DNA from: Anaerolineaceae bacterium
GTDB taxonomy: Bacteria > Chloroflexota > Anaerolineae > Anaerolineales > Anaerolineaceae
NCBI GenBank assembly: GCA_003532515.1
Contig: DOEX01000080.1
Coordinates: forward strand, 1,006-12,820
Length of the DNA stretch: 11,815 nt
Direction: 5' to 3'
In this document: in pieces, positions 1 through 6,514 of the stretch
How positions within the stretch are numbered: the stretch's first letter is position 1
How the letters are laid out: every line of letters begins with the position of its first letter
Position numbers and translations under genes: made by a program
The notes under the pieces: model-generated
The model's input: only the letters and a program-made list of their open reading frames with translations
Databases searched by the model: none
Told to the model about the DNA's origin: nothing

Positions 1-92
1 TTATACTCTTTTTTGAGTTGAATGGCGAGGTCCAAGAGCTCTTGCAGCTCTTCGGGGGTGTAGTCGATGATGTCCAGAAAATCTTTGTGCAT
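1..92 (-). CDS. argF: Ornithine carbamoyltransferase, N-terminal fragment (runs off the left edge)
   Basis: Only the first 30 codons are in the window. They begin MHKDFLDIIDYTPEELQELL and continue with a DLAIQLKKEY stretch. This matches the start of ornithine carbamoyltransferases, where a Lys-Asp-Phe-Leu segment is followed by a Thr/Ser-Pro-Glu-Glu helix and a Leu-rich LLDLAxxLK helix. The full enzyme would transfer a carbamoyl group from carbamoyl phosphate to ornithine, giving citrulline in arginine synthesis (or run in reverse in arginine breakdown). The catalytic STRTR and HCLP motifs lie outside the window, so a related carbamoyltransferase (knotted or YgeW-like) cannot be excluded. The start is ATG at 92-90, preceded by AAAGGAGAG at 113-105; the 12-base gap is somewhat long. 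It lies downstream of ybeY on the same strand but across 194 bases with its own candidate promoter, so it is probably a separate unit. Confidence 0.72.
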   Translation of the reverse strand, partial: MHKDFLDIIDYTPEELQELLDLAIQLKKEY

Positions 93-181
93 AGTTAAAT
101 TTCACTCTCCTTTAGTATCGAATTAAGACAAAAATTCATAGCTCAAATCTGGAAGCTCTGAGCAATGATATTCTTCATGGG

Positions 182-190
182 ATTGTACCA
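182..190 (-). promoter_or_regulatory. Candidate extended -10 promoter for argF
   Basis: On the minus strand the bases read TGGTACAAT, an extended -10 element (TGn followed by TACAAT). I see no convincing -35 hexamer 16-18 bases upstream. Transcription would start near 175 and give a leader of roughly 80 bases before the argF ATG. The leader has two ATGAA half-sites (179-167 and 140-129) and a weak 7-bp hairpin. The call is from motif reading only. Confidence 0.35.
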
Positions 191-286
191 GAGAGTTGCT
201 TTTAGCTGGGAAAATGGGACGACTATATCGAGAAAGACTGCACCCTGGGACGAATAATTCTCTGTTCAGAAAGGTATTACGATAAT

Positions 287-754
287 CTATTCAGGGTTGT
301 ACTGAATACCCCCCTGGAGTGGGTTGCCGATTTTCCTGAGGATTTGGTCCTGTGTTTTCGTCATTTCCGCCCATTGCTCTTTCTGGTCATGATCGAAACC
401 TGCCAGATGGAGTAATCCGTGCACAAAGAGCAGCTCAATTTCTGATTGAATCGAGTGACCCCCCACCTGTGCTTGCTGTCGGGCTTTTTCAAACGAGATT
501 ACGATATCCCCAAGGTACTCTTCTCCTGTCTCAGGATCGGTAAAAGCGTTTTCAAAAGATAATACATCCGTTGGGGAGTTTTCACCTCTCCAGGCATGAT
601 TAAATTGGCGAATCACTCGGTTGTTGGTAATCCTTAATGTAAGTGAGGTGCTCTTGGCCAAGCCCAGCACTTTTGTCCCTTCAAGGAAGGCTGTCGCAAG
701 CCGGCTTTGATCGATTTCCTTGGCATAAGATTTCGGAAGAATTAGGTTTAACAT
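287..754 (-). CDS. ybeY: Endoribonuclease YbeY (rRNA maturation factor)
   Basis: The product is 155 residues, the usual length for this family. The signature metal site HGLLHLAGFDH is intact, giving the three zinc-binding histidines H112, H116 and H122. The upstream family blocks PTDVLSF (61-67) and LGDIVIS (81-87) are also present. YbeY is a zinc-dependent single-strand endoribonuclease of the cytoplasm, known for 16S rRNA 3'-end maturation and ribosome quality control. The start ATG at 754 is supported by AGAGGT at 767-762, seven bases upstream. It is the last gene of the run, 21 bases after pgpH. The pgpH-ybeY pairing is common in bacteria, though the phoH gene that often precedes them is absent here. 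I see no clear terminator after it. Identity is secure; the exact in vivo substrate is inferred from the family. Confidence 0.96.
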   Translation of the reverse strand: MLNLILPKSYAKEIDQSRLATAFLEGTKVLGLAKSTSLTLRITNNRVIRQFNHAWRGENSPTDVLSFENAFTDPETGEEYLGDIVISFEKARQQAQVGGHSIQSEIELLFVHGLLHLAGFDHDQKEQWAEMTKTQDQILRKIGNPLQGGIQYNPE

Positions 755-761
755 GGGCGTG

Positions 762-767
762 ACCTCT
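762..767 (-). promoter_or_regulatory. Ribosome binding site of ybeY
   Basis: AGAGGT on the minus strand, seven bases before the ATG at 754-752. It lies in the 21-base gap after pgpH and fixes the ybeY start. Confidence 0.55.
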
Positions 768-775
768 GGAAGGGT

Positions 776-2896
776 TCAGGAAGATTGCCTTGCCTCAGTG
801 GGAGGGGTTTGATGGGCTTTTTTGGGCATCTCAGGATACTTAATGCGGGGATGGTAGGATTGCTTTAGGGTATTAAAGAATGATTTCTTAATCGTTTGTA
901 GATCTCTGAGGGTTAGATCCGTGTTATCCAACTGACCAGTGCCTTGAACTACTTCAAAAACACTATCAATCACTTCCGTGATTTCCTCATCACTCCTGGG
1001 TGTGTTAGCCCGTGCACGCGCTTCCGTCCCGTCGGCTAACATGAGCAAAGCAGTCTCCTTGGAACGAGGGGAAGGTCCAGGATAGGTGAAATCATTGATG
1101 TCCACGTCTGCAGAATTTTCAGCAAGTTCGAGAGCATGATTATACTGGTACCGTGTCACGTTTGAACCATGATGTTCGCGCATAAAATCGATGATGCGCG
1201 ATGGTAGACGATACTTTTTTGCCAGGGCAACGCCATCACTTACATGTCGAATGATGGTCGCAGCGGCAACGTTAGGATCGATACTATCGTGTGAATCAAT
1301 CTTGTCCCTGACCTGATTTTCAATGAAGAAGCTTGGGTTTTCAGCTTTGCCAGCATCATGATAGAGTGCACCAACCCGAACTAAAAGGCGGTCCGCGCCG
1401 ATGGCATCTGCGGCTTGTTCTGCCAGGTTGGAAACCTGAAGGGAGTGTTGATAGGTCCCAGGAGCATTGGTGAGAATGTGTTGAAGCAGAGGATGATCTG
1501 GACGGGAAATATCCATCAATTGCAATGCAGTCGGAACATCCAGTACGAAAGCAAAAATGTTTTGGAGCAATAAAGCAAAAGTGCTCGAAGCCACTCCGTT
1601 GAAAAGTCCTGCGCCGATCAGGGAGGCAATTCCGACCCAATCTGTATTCCCGTCACCTAAGCGGAATGCAACGATCACGACGGTAGAAAATAGACTGATC
1701 ACAATGCTCGCCAGTATGAATGAACTGACCCGGCGACCTTTGCCAAGCACGAGCACACCTGCAATCGTCGGCAGCAGATAATACAATCCTAATTCCGTAC
1801 TGCGATTGTGACCGTATACTGTCAGTGCCACTAATAAAAGCGTATAAAAGATGCTGAATTGGAGATTGAATACAATCGCAAGCGTCAAACCAAAAGCTGC
1901 AATCGGAAACAAGTAGGGTAGGACCGTTCGGTCCATTACCAGGAACTTTGCCAATCCCAGGAAGAGAAGGAAGAAGACAGCCACCAACAGAATCGAATTC
2001 AGTTGATTGAAGGATTCCTTCTTGGTTTTTTGATAATATATCAATGCAAGAAAACCAATAACAGCGACAATGGCACCACTGCTGAGTAGAAGGGTAGCCC
2101 GGTCAGTGGGTTCCCCTAAACCGAATGCGGTCAAAGCTTCGAGATCACCAGGGGAAACAATTTCACCACGCCTGACCAAAACTTCCCTAGCCATGATTTG
2201 GCGAGTGATTGGTTCGATTGACGAGCGAGCTTGATCTCGTGCAACCTGGGTTTGTTCTTCGCTGAAGAGGCTTGTTGGAACAATGTACGGGGAAACCATT
2301 GAGATGATCAGCTTGGTTTGATCGCTTGGAAACGAAAAATCGATTGTTGCCGGCAGGTTGCTCTTGACTGTCCCCAGTTGGTTGTTGCGAATGCTCTCTC
2401 TTAATACAAATTCAAGTACACGGCTTGCTTCGACGCCAACCGCTTGCCATTCTTCTTCGGTCAATTCAAGCAAGTTGATAAACTCAGTCTCCGTAAAGTG
2501 CAGATCGTCAAGTGATTTCAGATCCTGCACTTTTTGGACCTGGGTGGAGTAGTTGTCGTTTCTAATTGTTGAAATAAAGTACAACGTGTTTCCCAATTTT
2601 TCCAATTGGGCTCGGGCGATATTTGGATCTGGTGGCAGATAAACCGGTTGTATAGCTGCCGCAGCGCTTTCACGGGCAGCATCAGTGAGGACACGAGATT
2701 CGAAGGTCACTGAATAAGGTGCCAGGATTTCTTGCGAAGACACCTCACCGATTGCAACCATTTGCGTCTGCTGGTTCAATAAATCGGGCAAAACCAGGGC
2801 ACCAAAGGCAAGCACGCAGGATAGGATCAGTATCACCAATTTGAGTGCGCCATTTCTTTTGCGCGGTTTTTCCTTGATCGGAACCTGGTTTGCCAT
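776..2896 (-). CDS. pgpH: 7TM-HD family phosphohydrolase (PgpH-type cyclic-di-AMP phosphodiesterase)
   Basis: A 706-residue membrane protein with the classic 7TMR-HD layout. There is one N-terminal membrane helix (about 18-37), a large extracytoplasmic 7TMR-HDED region (about 40-265), a block of about seven membrane helices (267-450), and a cytoplasmic HD domain (about 470-690). The HD metal and catalytic residues are all visible: H484 (YQHSLQV), H513-D514 (YHDAGK), H551 (RHVSDG), H575-H576 (REHHG) and D622 (ADGTEA). In Firmicutes this family (PgpH, YqfF) cleaves the second messenger cyclic di-AMP to pApA, linking extracellular signals to osmotic and cell-wall control. That activity is inferred here, and no cyclase gene is in the window. 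The start ATG at 2896 lies three bases after the yqeY stop, so translational coupling is likely; the upstream Shine-Dalgarno is weak. ybeY follows 21 bases downstream. The C-terminal tail (690-706) is Pro/Lys-rich and probably disordered. Confidence 0.93.
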   Translation of the reverse strand: MANQVPIKEKPRKRNGALKLVILILSCVLAFGALVLPDLLNQQTQMVAIGEVSSQEILAPYSVTFESRVLTDAARESAAAAIQPVYLPPDPNIARAQLEKLGNTLYFISTIRNDNYSTQVQKVQDLKSLDDLHFTETEFINLLELTEEEWQAVGVEASRVLEFVLRESIRNNQLGTVKSNLPATIDFSFPSDQTKLIISMVSPYIVPTSLFSEEQTQVARDQARSSIEPITRQIMAREVLVRRGEIVSPGDLEALTAFGLGEPTDRATLLLSSGAIVAVIGFLALIYYQKTKKESFNQLNSILLVAVFFLLFLGLAKFLVMDRTVLPYLFPIAAFGLTLAIVFNLQFSIFYTLLLVALTVYGHNRSTELGLYYLLPTIAGVLVLGKGRRVSSFILASIVISLFSTVVIVAFRLGDGNTDWVGIASLIGAGLFNGVASSTFALLLQNIFAFVLDVPTALQLMDISRPDHPLLQHILTNAPGTYQHSLQVSNLAEQAADAIGADRLLVRVGALYHDAGKAENPSFFIENQVRDKIDSHDSIDPNVAAATIIRHVSDGVALAKKYRLPSRIIDFMREHHGSNVTRYQYNHALELAENSADVDINDFTYPGPSPRSKETALLMLADGTEARARANTPRSDEEITEVIDSVFEVVQGTGQLDNTDLTLRDLQTIKKSFFNTLKQSYHPRIKYPEMPKKAHQTPPTEARQSS

Positions 2897-2899
2897 GGT

Positions 2900-3349
2900 T
2901 TATGCTTTGTTAAGCTCTTCTTTCACGATCCGGCTGGCTTCAGAGTTGGTTGCCATACCCTGCAGTTTAGGAAGCAGAACTTTCATTACTGTACCCATGT
3001 CTTTTGAGGAAGTGGCATTAACATCTTTGATGGTTTGTCGCACCAGCTCTAGCAGTTCTTCCGGGCTTAATTGCGCTGGCAAGTAAGTTTTCAGGATTGC
3101 GATTTCCGCAAGAGCTGCATCGATCAGATCTTGCCGATTTGCCTTTTCTGCATCCGCAAGGGATTCATTGCGCGTCTTGATCTCTTTTTGAACAACCCCT
3201 AAAAACTCATCTTCAGTCAAGGGCTGTCCTTTGTTTACTTCTGCCAGTTCAATGGTGGATTTCAGCAGCCTGATGACCCATTTTTGAGTGTCATTCCGGG
3301 CTTTCATTGCAATCGCCAAATCGTTTTGTAGCCTATTATGAAAATTCAT
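2900..3349 (-). CDS. yqeY: GatB/YqeY domain protein
   Basis: A 149-residue single-domain protein of the YqeY family, full length. Family hallmarks are the N-terminal helix RLQNDLAIAMKAR, the KTYLPAQLSPEEL block at about 87-99, and a C-terminal MGTVMKVLLPKLQGMA block at about 118-133, matching the usual GKVMG...G pattern. YqeY resembles the tail domain of GatB, the amidotransferase subunit that makes glutaminyl-tRNA. It is thought to bind tRNA or act in tRNA-dependent processes, but its cellular role is not established. The ATG at 3349 fits the family N-terminus exactly and has no Shine-Dalgarno sequence. A well-formed promoter ends six bases upstream, implying a leaderless transcript. comEA lies 37 bases upstream and pgpH three bases downstream on the same strand, so this gene heads the yqeY-pgpH-ybeY group. 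Confidence 0.93.
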   Translation of the reverse strand: MNFHNRLQNDLAIAMKARNDTQKWVIRLLKSTIELAEVNKGQPLTEDEFLGVVQKEIKTRNESLADAEKANRQDLIDAALAEIAILKTYLPAQLSPEELLELVRQTIKDVNATSSKDMGTVMKVLLPKLQGMATNSEASRIVKEELNKA

Positions 3350-3355
3350 AGGTTT

Positions 3356-3383
3356 ATTATACTCGTTGAACTGTTTGCTTCAA
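3356..3383 (-). promoter_or_regulatory. Internal promoter for yqeY-pgpH-ybeY, probably leaderless
   Basis: On the minus strand TTGAAG (3383-3378) and a perfect TATAAT (3361-3356) are separated by 16 bases. The element falls wholly inside the 37-base gap between the comEA stop and the yqeY ATG. Only six bases separate TATAAT from the ATG, so the predicted start of transcription is at or next to the start codon. No Shine-Dalgarno sequence is present in the gap, which fits leaderless translation. Confidence 0.6.
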
Positions 3384-3386
3384 TTT

Positions 3387-3971
3387 CTAAGGCGATACGG
3401 TTATAAGCTGTTTGAGCCCATCAAAAGTAGTTTCGCCGATCCCATCGACCTTCAGAAGGTCTTCAATGGTCAAAAAATAACCATTCAGTGTACGATAGGC
3501 TATGATGGCTTTAGCTCGCACGCTTCCAATACCAGGCAGGCTTTCTAACTGCTCCTGGTCTGCAGTGTTGATGTTTACCAAGGTCTCAAGCGTAATTTCC
3601 ATGCTTCGTTGATCATTTTCTGTGGCTTCTGGCTGCTCTAAAGAAGGAATGTAGACTCGCTGCCCATCGGTCAACTTTGTCGCCAGGTTTAGCAAATCTT
3701 CCCGTGCTTGCTCTGTTGGTCCTTGGGCGGCATCGATGGCATCTTGAACAATCGCTCCTTCTGGCAGATGGTACACCCCAGGCAACTTCACCTCACCGGT
3801 GACATGAACCTGGATCAGGCTGAGGGTTGGGCTGGGTTCCGGGGTGAGATTCGGGGTTACTGTAACCAGGATGAAGCCCTGGTCGTTTTGCGGTAAGCTC
3901 ACAAACCTGTACAACCCGCTCAGCAAGAGCCCCAGAAGGATGCCGCCAAGTAACCACTTCCAACTTTTCAT
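3387..3971 (-). CDS. comEA: ComEA-type helix-hairpin-helix DNA-binding protein
   Basis: A 194-residue protein with an N-terminal membrane anchor (about 6-26) and a Thr/Pro-rich linker (about 37-51). An SLBB domain follows (about 52-109, QVHVTGEVKLPGVYHLPEG). The C-terminus carries a tandem helix-hairpin-helix domain (about 130-190) with the diagnostic VNINTADQEQLESLPGIG and VDGIGETTFDGL. This is the layout of ComEA, the membrane-bound receptor that binds incoming double-stranded DNA outside the cytoplasmic membrane and passes it to the ComEC channel during natural transformation. comEC is not in the window, so competence is not shown. The ATG at 3971-3969 overlaps the yqhQ stop as ATGA, indicating translational coupling. 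A different HhH protein role (general DNA binding at the cell surface) is possible, but the SLBB + HhH + anchor combination is specific. Confidence 0.9.
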   Translation of the reverse strand: MKSWKWLLGGILLGLLLSGLYRFVSLPQNDQGFILVTVTPNLTPEPSPTLSLIQVHVTGEVKLPGVYHLPEGAIVQDAIDAAQGPTEQAREDLLNLATKLTDGQRVYIPSLEQPEATENDQRSMEITLETLVNINTADQEQLESLPGIGSVRAKAIIAYRTLNGYFLTIEDLLKVDGIGETTFDGLKQLITVSP

Positions 3972-4867
3972 GTTACTGAAGGGCTGTTTTCCGCCTCGAG
4001 CATCATCTTGAAAGCTTTGATGGAAACCTCCAGCATATCAGGTGACGGTTCGCGGGTGGTCAGTTTTTGTAGCCATAAATTCGGTTTGATCAGCCAGCGA
4101 ACTACAGCAGATTTATCCATCCAGTTTGCAGCAAAGCGAATGTACTCATAAGCAATGCCAGATACCAGCGGCAGCATCAAAACCCGGGAGATTAGACGCC
4201 AGTGGATCGGTAGTGGACCCAGAAGCGTGAAAATCAGAACTGACAGTAAGACCAGAGTCAGGATAAAGGAAGTACCGCAGCGTGGATGCACCAGGGTTTG
4301 TTTTGCAACAACCTCAGGGGTCATTTCAGATCCTGATTCGAAAGCATTGATGGTCTTATGCTCAGCACCATGGTAGGCGAAGACCCTCTGAATTTCCGGG
4401 ATTCGTCCCATAACAGCAAGGTAAGAGACCAGGATGATCAGCCGGAACAAGCCTTCGAGCAGGTTGCTCCACCACGAAGTCATACTCAGAAACTTTTCAG
4501 CCAAACCTGCCAGCAAGGCAGGCAAAACAAAAAATAAGCCGATCCCCAACACCAGAGAAATTAAAACTGTTCCTACCAAAGCAGGACCTTCCAACTGTTC
4601 GTCTTCTCCAGAGGCAAAATTGGCAGATTTTGTCAGAAGGCGTGTGCCCAGGTTAAGCGAATCCCACAGACCGATGATCCCACGAATAAATGGGATTTTC
4701 ATCCACTTGGAGCGATAAAGATTAGGTAGTTCCTCTTCGTAAGTCACTATTTCGCCAGAAGGTGTACGAACTGCCATGGCGACATTGCGTCGCCCTCGCA
4801 TCAGCACACCTTCCATCACGGCTTGCCCGCCGTAGGAAGGCAGGCGTAACAAATTATCATTTGGCAT
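3968..4867 (-). CDS. yqhQ: DUF1385 membrane protein, YqhQ family
   Basis: A 299-residue protein with the three signature blocks of the DUF1385/YqhQ family: YGGQAVMEGVLMRGR near the N-terminus (12-26), YHGAEHKTINAFE (165-177) and HPRCGTSF (194-201). Membrane segments are visible at about 97-120, 138-154, 201-219 and 224-240. The conserved His/Glu/Cys residues of the latter two blocks lie close to membrane ends and look like a possible metal or active site, but no biochemical function is established for the family and I assign none. The start ATG at 4867 has GGTGG about nine bases upstream and lies five bases after the M20 stop. The stop overlaps the comEA start. In Firmicutes yqhQ is often near translation-related genes, so this comEA/M20 context adds little about its function. 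Confidence 0.9.
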   Translation of the reverse strand: MPNDNLLRLPSYGGQAVMEGVLMRGRRNVAMAVRTPSGEIVTYEEELPNLYRSKWMKIPFIRGIIGLWDSLNLGTRLLTKSANFASGEDEQLEGPALVGTVLISLVLGIGLFFVLPALLAGLAEKFLSMTSWWSNLLEGLFRLIILVSYLAVMGRIPEIQRVFAYHGAEHKTINAFESGSEMTPEVVAKQTLVHPRCGTSFILTLVLLSVLIFTLLGPLPIHWRLISRVLMLPLVSGIAYEYIRFAANWMDKSAVVRWLIKPNLWLQKLTTREPSPDMLEVSIKAFKMMLEAENSPSVT

Positions 4868-4872
4868 CGAGA

Positions 4873-6243
4873 TTATCCACCGAAACTGAGATAAAAACGG
4901 ATCAAGGTTTCGATACCTTTCAACCAGGTTGGCATGTGCATGCGTTCGTTTGGTGCGTGTATTCCATCATCCGGTAATCCAAAGCCTGTCAGGAGAGACT
5001 TGACTCCCAATTCCCTTTGCATCACAGTCGCAACAGGGATGCTGCCACCCTCTCGTTTGTAGGTGACCGGGGTTTGCCAGACGGCGCTCATAGCCTCCAC
5101 GAGGTTTTGGGCACCAGGGGCATCGTCTGCAAGATAAGCTGGTCCGGCACTGTGCAGGAATATCTTTGTCCGGACAGTATCTGGTGCAATAGAGAGAATA
5201 AAGTCTTTAGCCAGGTTGAAAATTTCTATTGGATCCTGGTTGGGGACCAGGCGGCAGGAGATTTTGGCTTTGGCGTAAGCAGGAATGATGGTTTTGGCAC
5301 CTTCGCCGATAAACCCAGCATACATTCCATTGACGTCCAGAGTTGGACGCACTCCCTGGCGTTCAACAGGAGTGTAACCAGTTTCACCAAAAACTGCTGG
5401 TGATCCAGTCATTTCCATGATGGTCTCCTCGCTCAACTTGTTCGTTGAAATTCGGAGTTTGTCTTCTTCAGAGAGCGCAGGAATGCGGTCATAGAAACCA
5501 GGGATTGCAACTGTGCCATCCGGGTTGTGCAGTTTCGCGATGATCTGCGAAAGGACGTTGGCAGGATTGGCAACATTGCCGCCCCAGAGACCTGAATGGA
5601 GATCCGCCTTGGGACCATCCACGCGCACTTCGAAATAAGACATACCTCTCAACCCGTAAACCAGTGTTGGTTGGTCTTTCCCCACCATGCCCGCATCGGG
5701 GTTAAGGATCATGTCACAGCTCAATAAGTCTGTATTACTTTCGATAAAGCCATCCAGAGAAGGGGAACCGATCTCCTCTTCACCTTCCAACAGGAATTTG
5801 ACATTGATTGGCAAGTCACCTGTTTGCAAGACGCTCTCGAGTGCCAGGATGCTCGCCATTACCTGACCCTTCATATCCGAAGCACCACGTGCATAGACAT
5901 AATCATCCCGAACTTCAGGTTGGAAAGGATCACTTTTCCATTCATCCAGCGGATCGACAGGTTGGACGTCATAGTGTCCATAAACCAAGAGCGTTTTAGC
6001 ATCTGGGTTGGTTGATTTCTTTTCAGCAAACAAAATTGGATGCATATCGGTCGGGAATATTTCCACCCGCTCAAAACCTAATTTTTCCAGGTATCTGGAG
6101 AGGAATTGAGCAGCTGTTAGCATGTCGTCATGATGACCTGGATCTGTCGAAACCGAAGGGATGCGGACCAGGTCTAAATAGGTTTCTGTCATTTGTTTTT
6201 GGTTGTCATTGAAATATTTGATTGCTTGTTCAACGGTGCTCAT
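4873..6243 (-). CDS. M20 family metallopeptidase (dipeptidase / acetylornithine deacetylase-like)
   Basis: A 456-residue zinc peptidase of the M20/M25/M40 family. Numbered from the chosen start, the dinuclear metal site residues are H90 and D92 in YGHYDVQP, D123 in GASDMKG (the bridging Asp), catalytic E155/E156 in LEGEEEIGS, D183 in NPDAG, and H429 in GIHAPNE. The lid domain has the expected H216 (ADLHSG). The pattern best fits cytosolic dipeptidases such as carnosine dipeptidase-like CPG2/M20A-C enzymes. argF nearby makes an arginine-pathway deacylase thinkable, but the length and sequence favour a peptidase. Two ATGs are possible. I choose 6243 because AAAGGAC stands four bases upstream of it. 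The earlier ATG at 6264 would add seven residues, has no Shine-Dalgarno and lies at the predicted transcription start. It heads the run that continues into yqhQ five bases later. Confidence 0.9.
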   Translation of the reverse strand: MSTVEQAIKYFNDNQKQMTETYLDLVRIPSVSTDPGHHDDMLTAAQFLSRYLEKLGFERVEIFPTDMHPILFAEKKSTNPDAKTLLVYGHYDVQPVDPLDEWKSDPFQPEVRDDYVYARGASDMKGQVMASILALESVLQTGDLPINVKFLLEGEEEIGSPSLDGFIESNTDLLSCDMILNPDAGMVGKDQPTLVYGLRGMSYFEVRVDGPKADLHSGLWGGNVANPANVLSQIIAKLHNPDGTVAIPGFYDRIPALSEEDKLRISTNKLSEETIMEMTGSPAVFGETGYTPVERQGVRPTLDVNGMYAGFIGEGAKTIIPAYAKAKISCRLVPNQDPIEIFNLAKDFILSIAPDTVRTKIFLHSAGPAYLADDAPGAQNLVEAMSAVWQTPVTYKREGGSIPVATVMQRELGVKSLLTGFGLPDDGIHAPNERMHMPTWLKGIETLIRFYLSFGG

Positions 6244-6247
6244 AGTT

Positions 6248-6254
6248 GTCCTTT
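6248..6254 (-). promoter_or_regulatory. Ribosome binding site deciding the M20 start
   Basis: AAAGGAC on the minus strand, four bases before the ATG at 6243-6241. It favours this start over the ATG at 6264-6262, which has no such site. Confidence 0.55.
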
Positions 6255-6273
6255 GTATCGTCATGGTAGGTAG

Positions 6274-6279
6274 ATTATA
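6274..6279 (-). promoter_or_regulatory. Candidate -10 element for the M20-yqhQ-comEA run
   Basis: A perfect TATAAT on the minus strand, 30 bases before the ATG at 6243. The corresponding -35 position (6302-6297) reads TCATAA, a poor match, and the region upstream is AT-rich. Transcription would start near 6267 and leave a short leader holding the AAAGGAC site. Confidence 0.42.
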
Positions 6280-6333
6280 TGCTATTTATATTTTTTTTAT
6301 GATACGATTGTCAAAACATAATTCCTGGCGATG

Positions 6334-6362
6334 ATCTAATATAGTGTATGGGCAAATTAGAT
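6334..6362. repeat. Short inverted repeat in the M20/trxB divergent region
   Basis: ATCTAAT at 6334-6340 is matched by its exact complement ATTAGAT at 6356-6362, with 15 bases between. It sits between the two divergent candidate promoters, where an operator could lie. It could be chance in AT-rich DNA. Apart from this and the two -10 candidates I see nothing else in 6280-6495. Confidence 0.25.
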
Positions 6363-6395
6363 TGCACGATGAAATTTTTTCGGCAGTATTTGTTC

Positions 6396-6401
6396 TATAA
6401 T
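6396..6401 (+). promoter_or_regulatory. Candidate -10 element for trxB
   Basis: A perfect TATAAT on the plus strand. No good -35 is present at 16-18 bases upstream (the sequence there is an A/T run). The resulting leader would be about 107 bases, longer than for the other genes in this window, so this is tentative. Confidence 0.33.
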
Positions 6402-6495
6402 AAATTCTATACATATAGCGATGATTATTTGAGCCAGATCAATTATGTGACAATCATGACTTTCATAAGTTAGTACCAGAAATTTAAAATTTGGC

Positions 6496-6503
6496 AAGGA
6501 AGG
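6496..6503 (+). promoter_or_regulatory. Ribosome binding site deciding the trxB start
   Basis: AAGGAAGG, 11 bases before the ATG at 6515. It lies downstream of the alternative TTG at 6491 and so supports the ATG. Confidence 0.5.
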
Positions 6504-6514
6504 TTACGAAATAC

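Noticed and set aside
216..253. Direct repeat GGGACGA (216-222 and 247-253) after ybeY
   Set aside because: Only seven bases and two copies, with no further pattern; probably chance.
5017..5403. 128-codon plus-strand open frame opposite the M20 gene
   Set aside because: No motif, no ribosome site, and fully antisense to a conserved enzyme.
6244..6264. ATG at 6264 as the M20 start
   Set aside because: It lies at the predicted transcription start with no ribosome site, while the ATG at 6243 has AAAGGAC at good spacing. Leaderless use of the first ATG remains possible.
6491..6514. TTG start eight codons before the trxB ATG
   Set aside because: No Shine-Dalgarno upstream of the TTG. The purine-rich AAGGAAGG sits between it and the ATG, and the family N-terminus fits the ATG.
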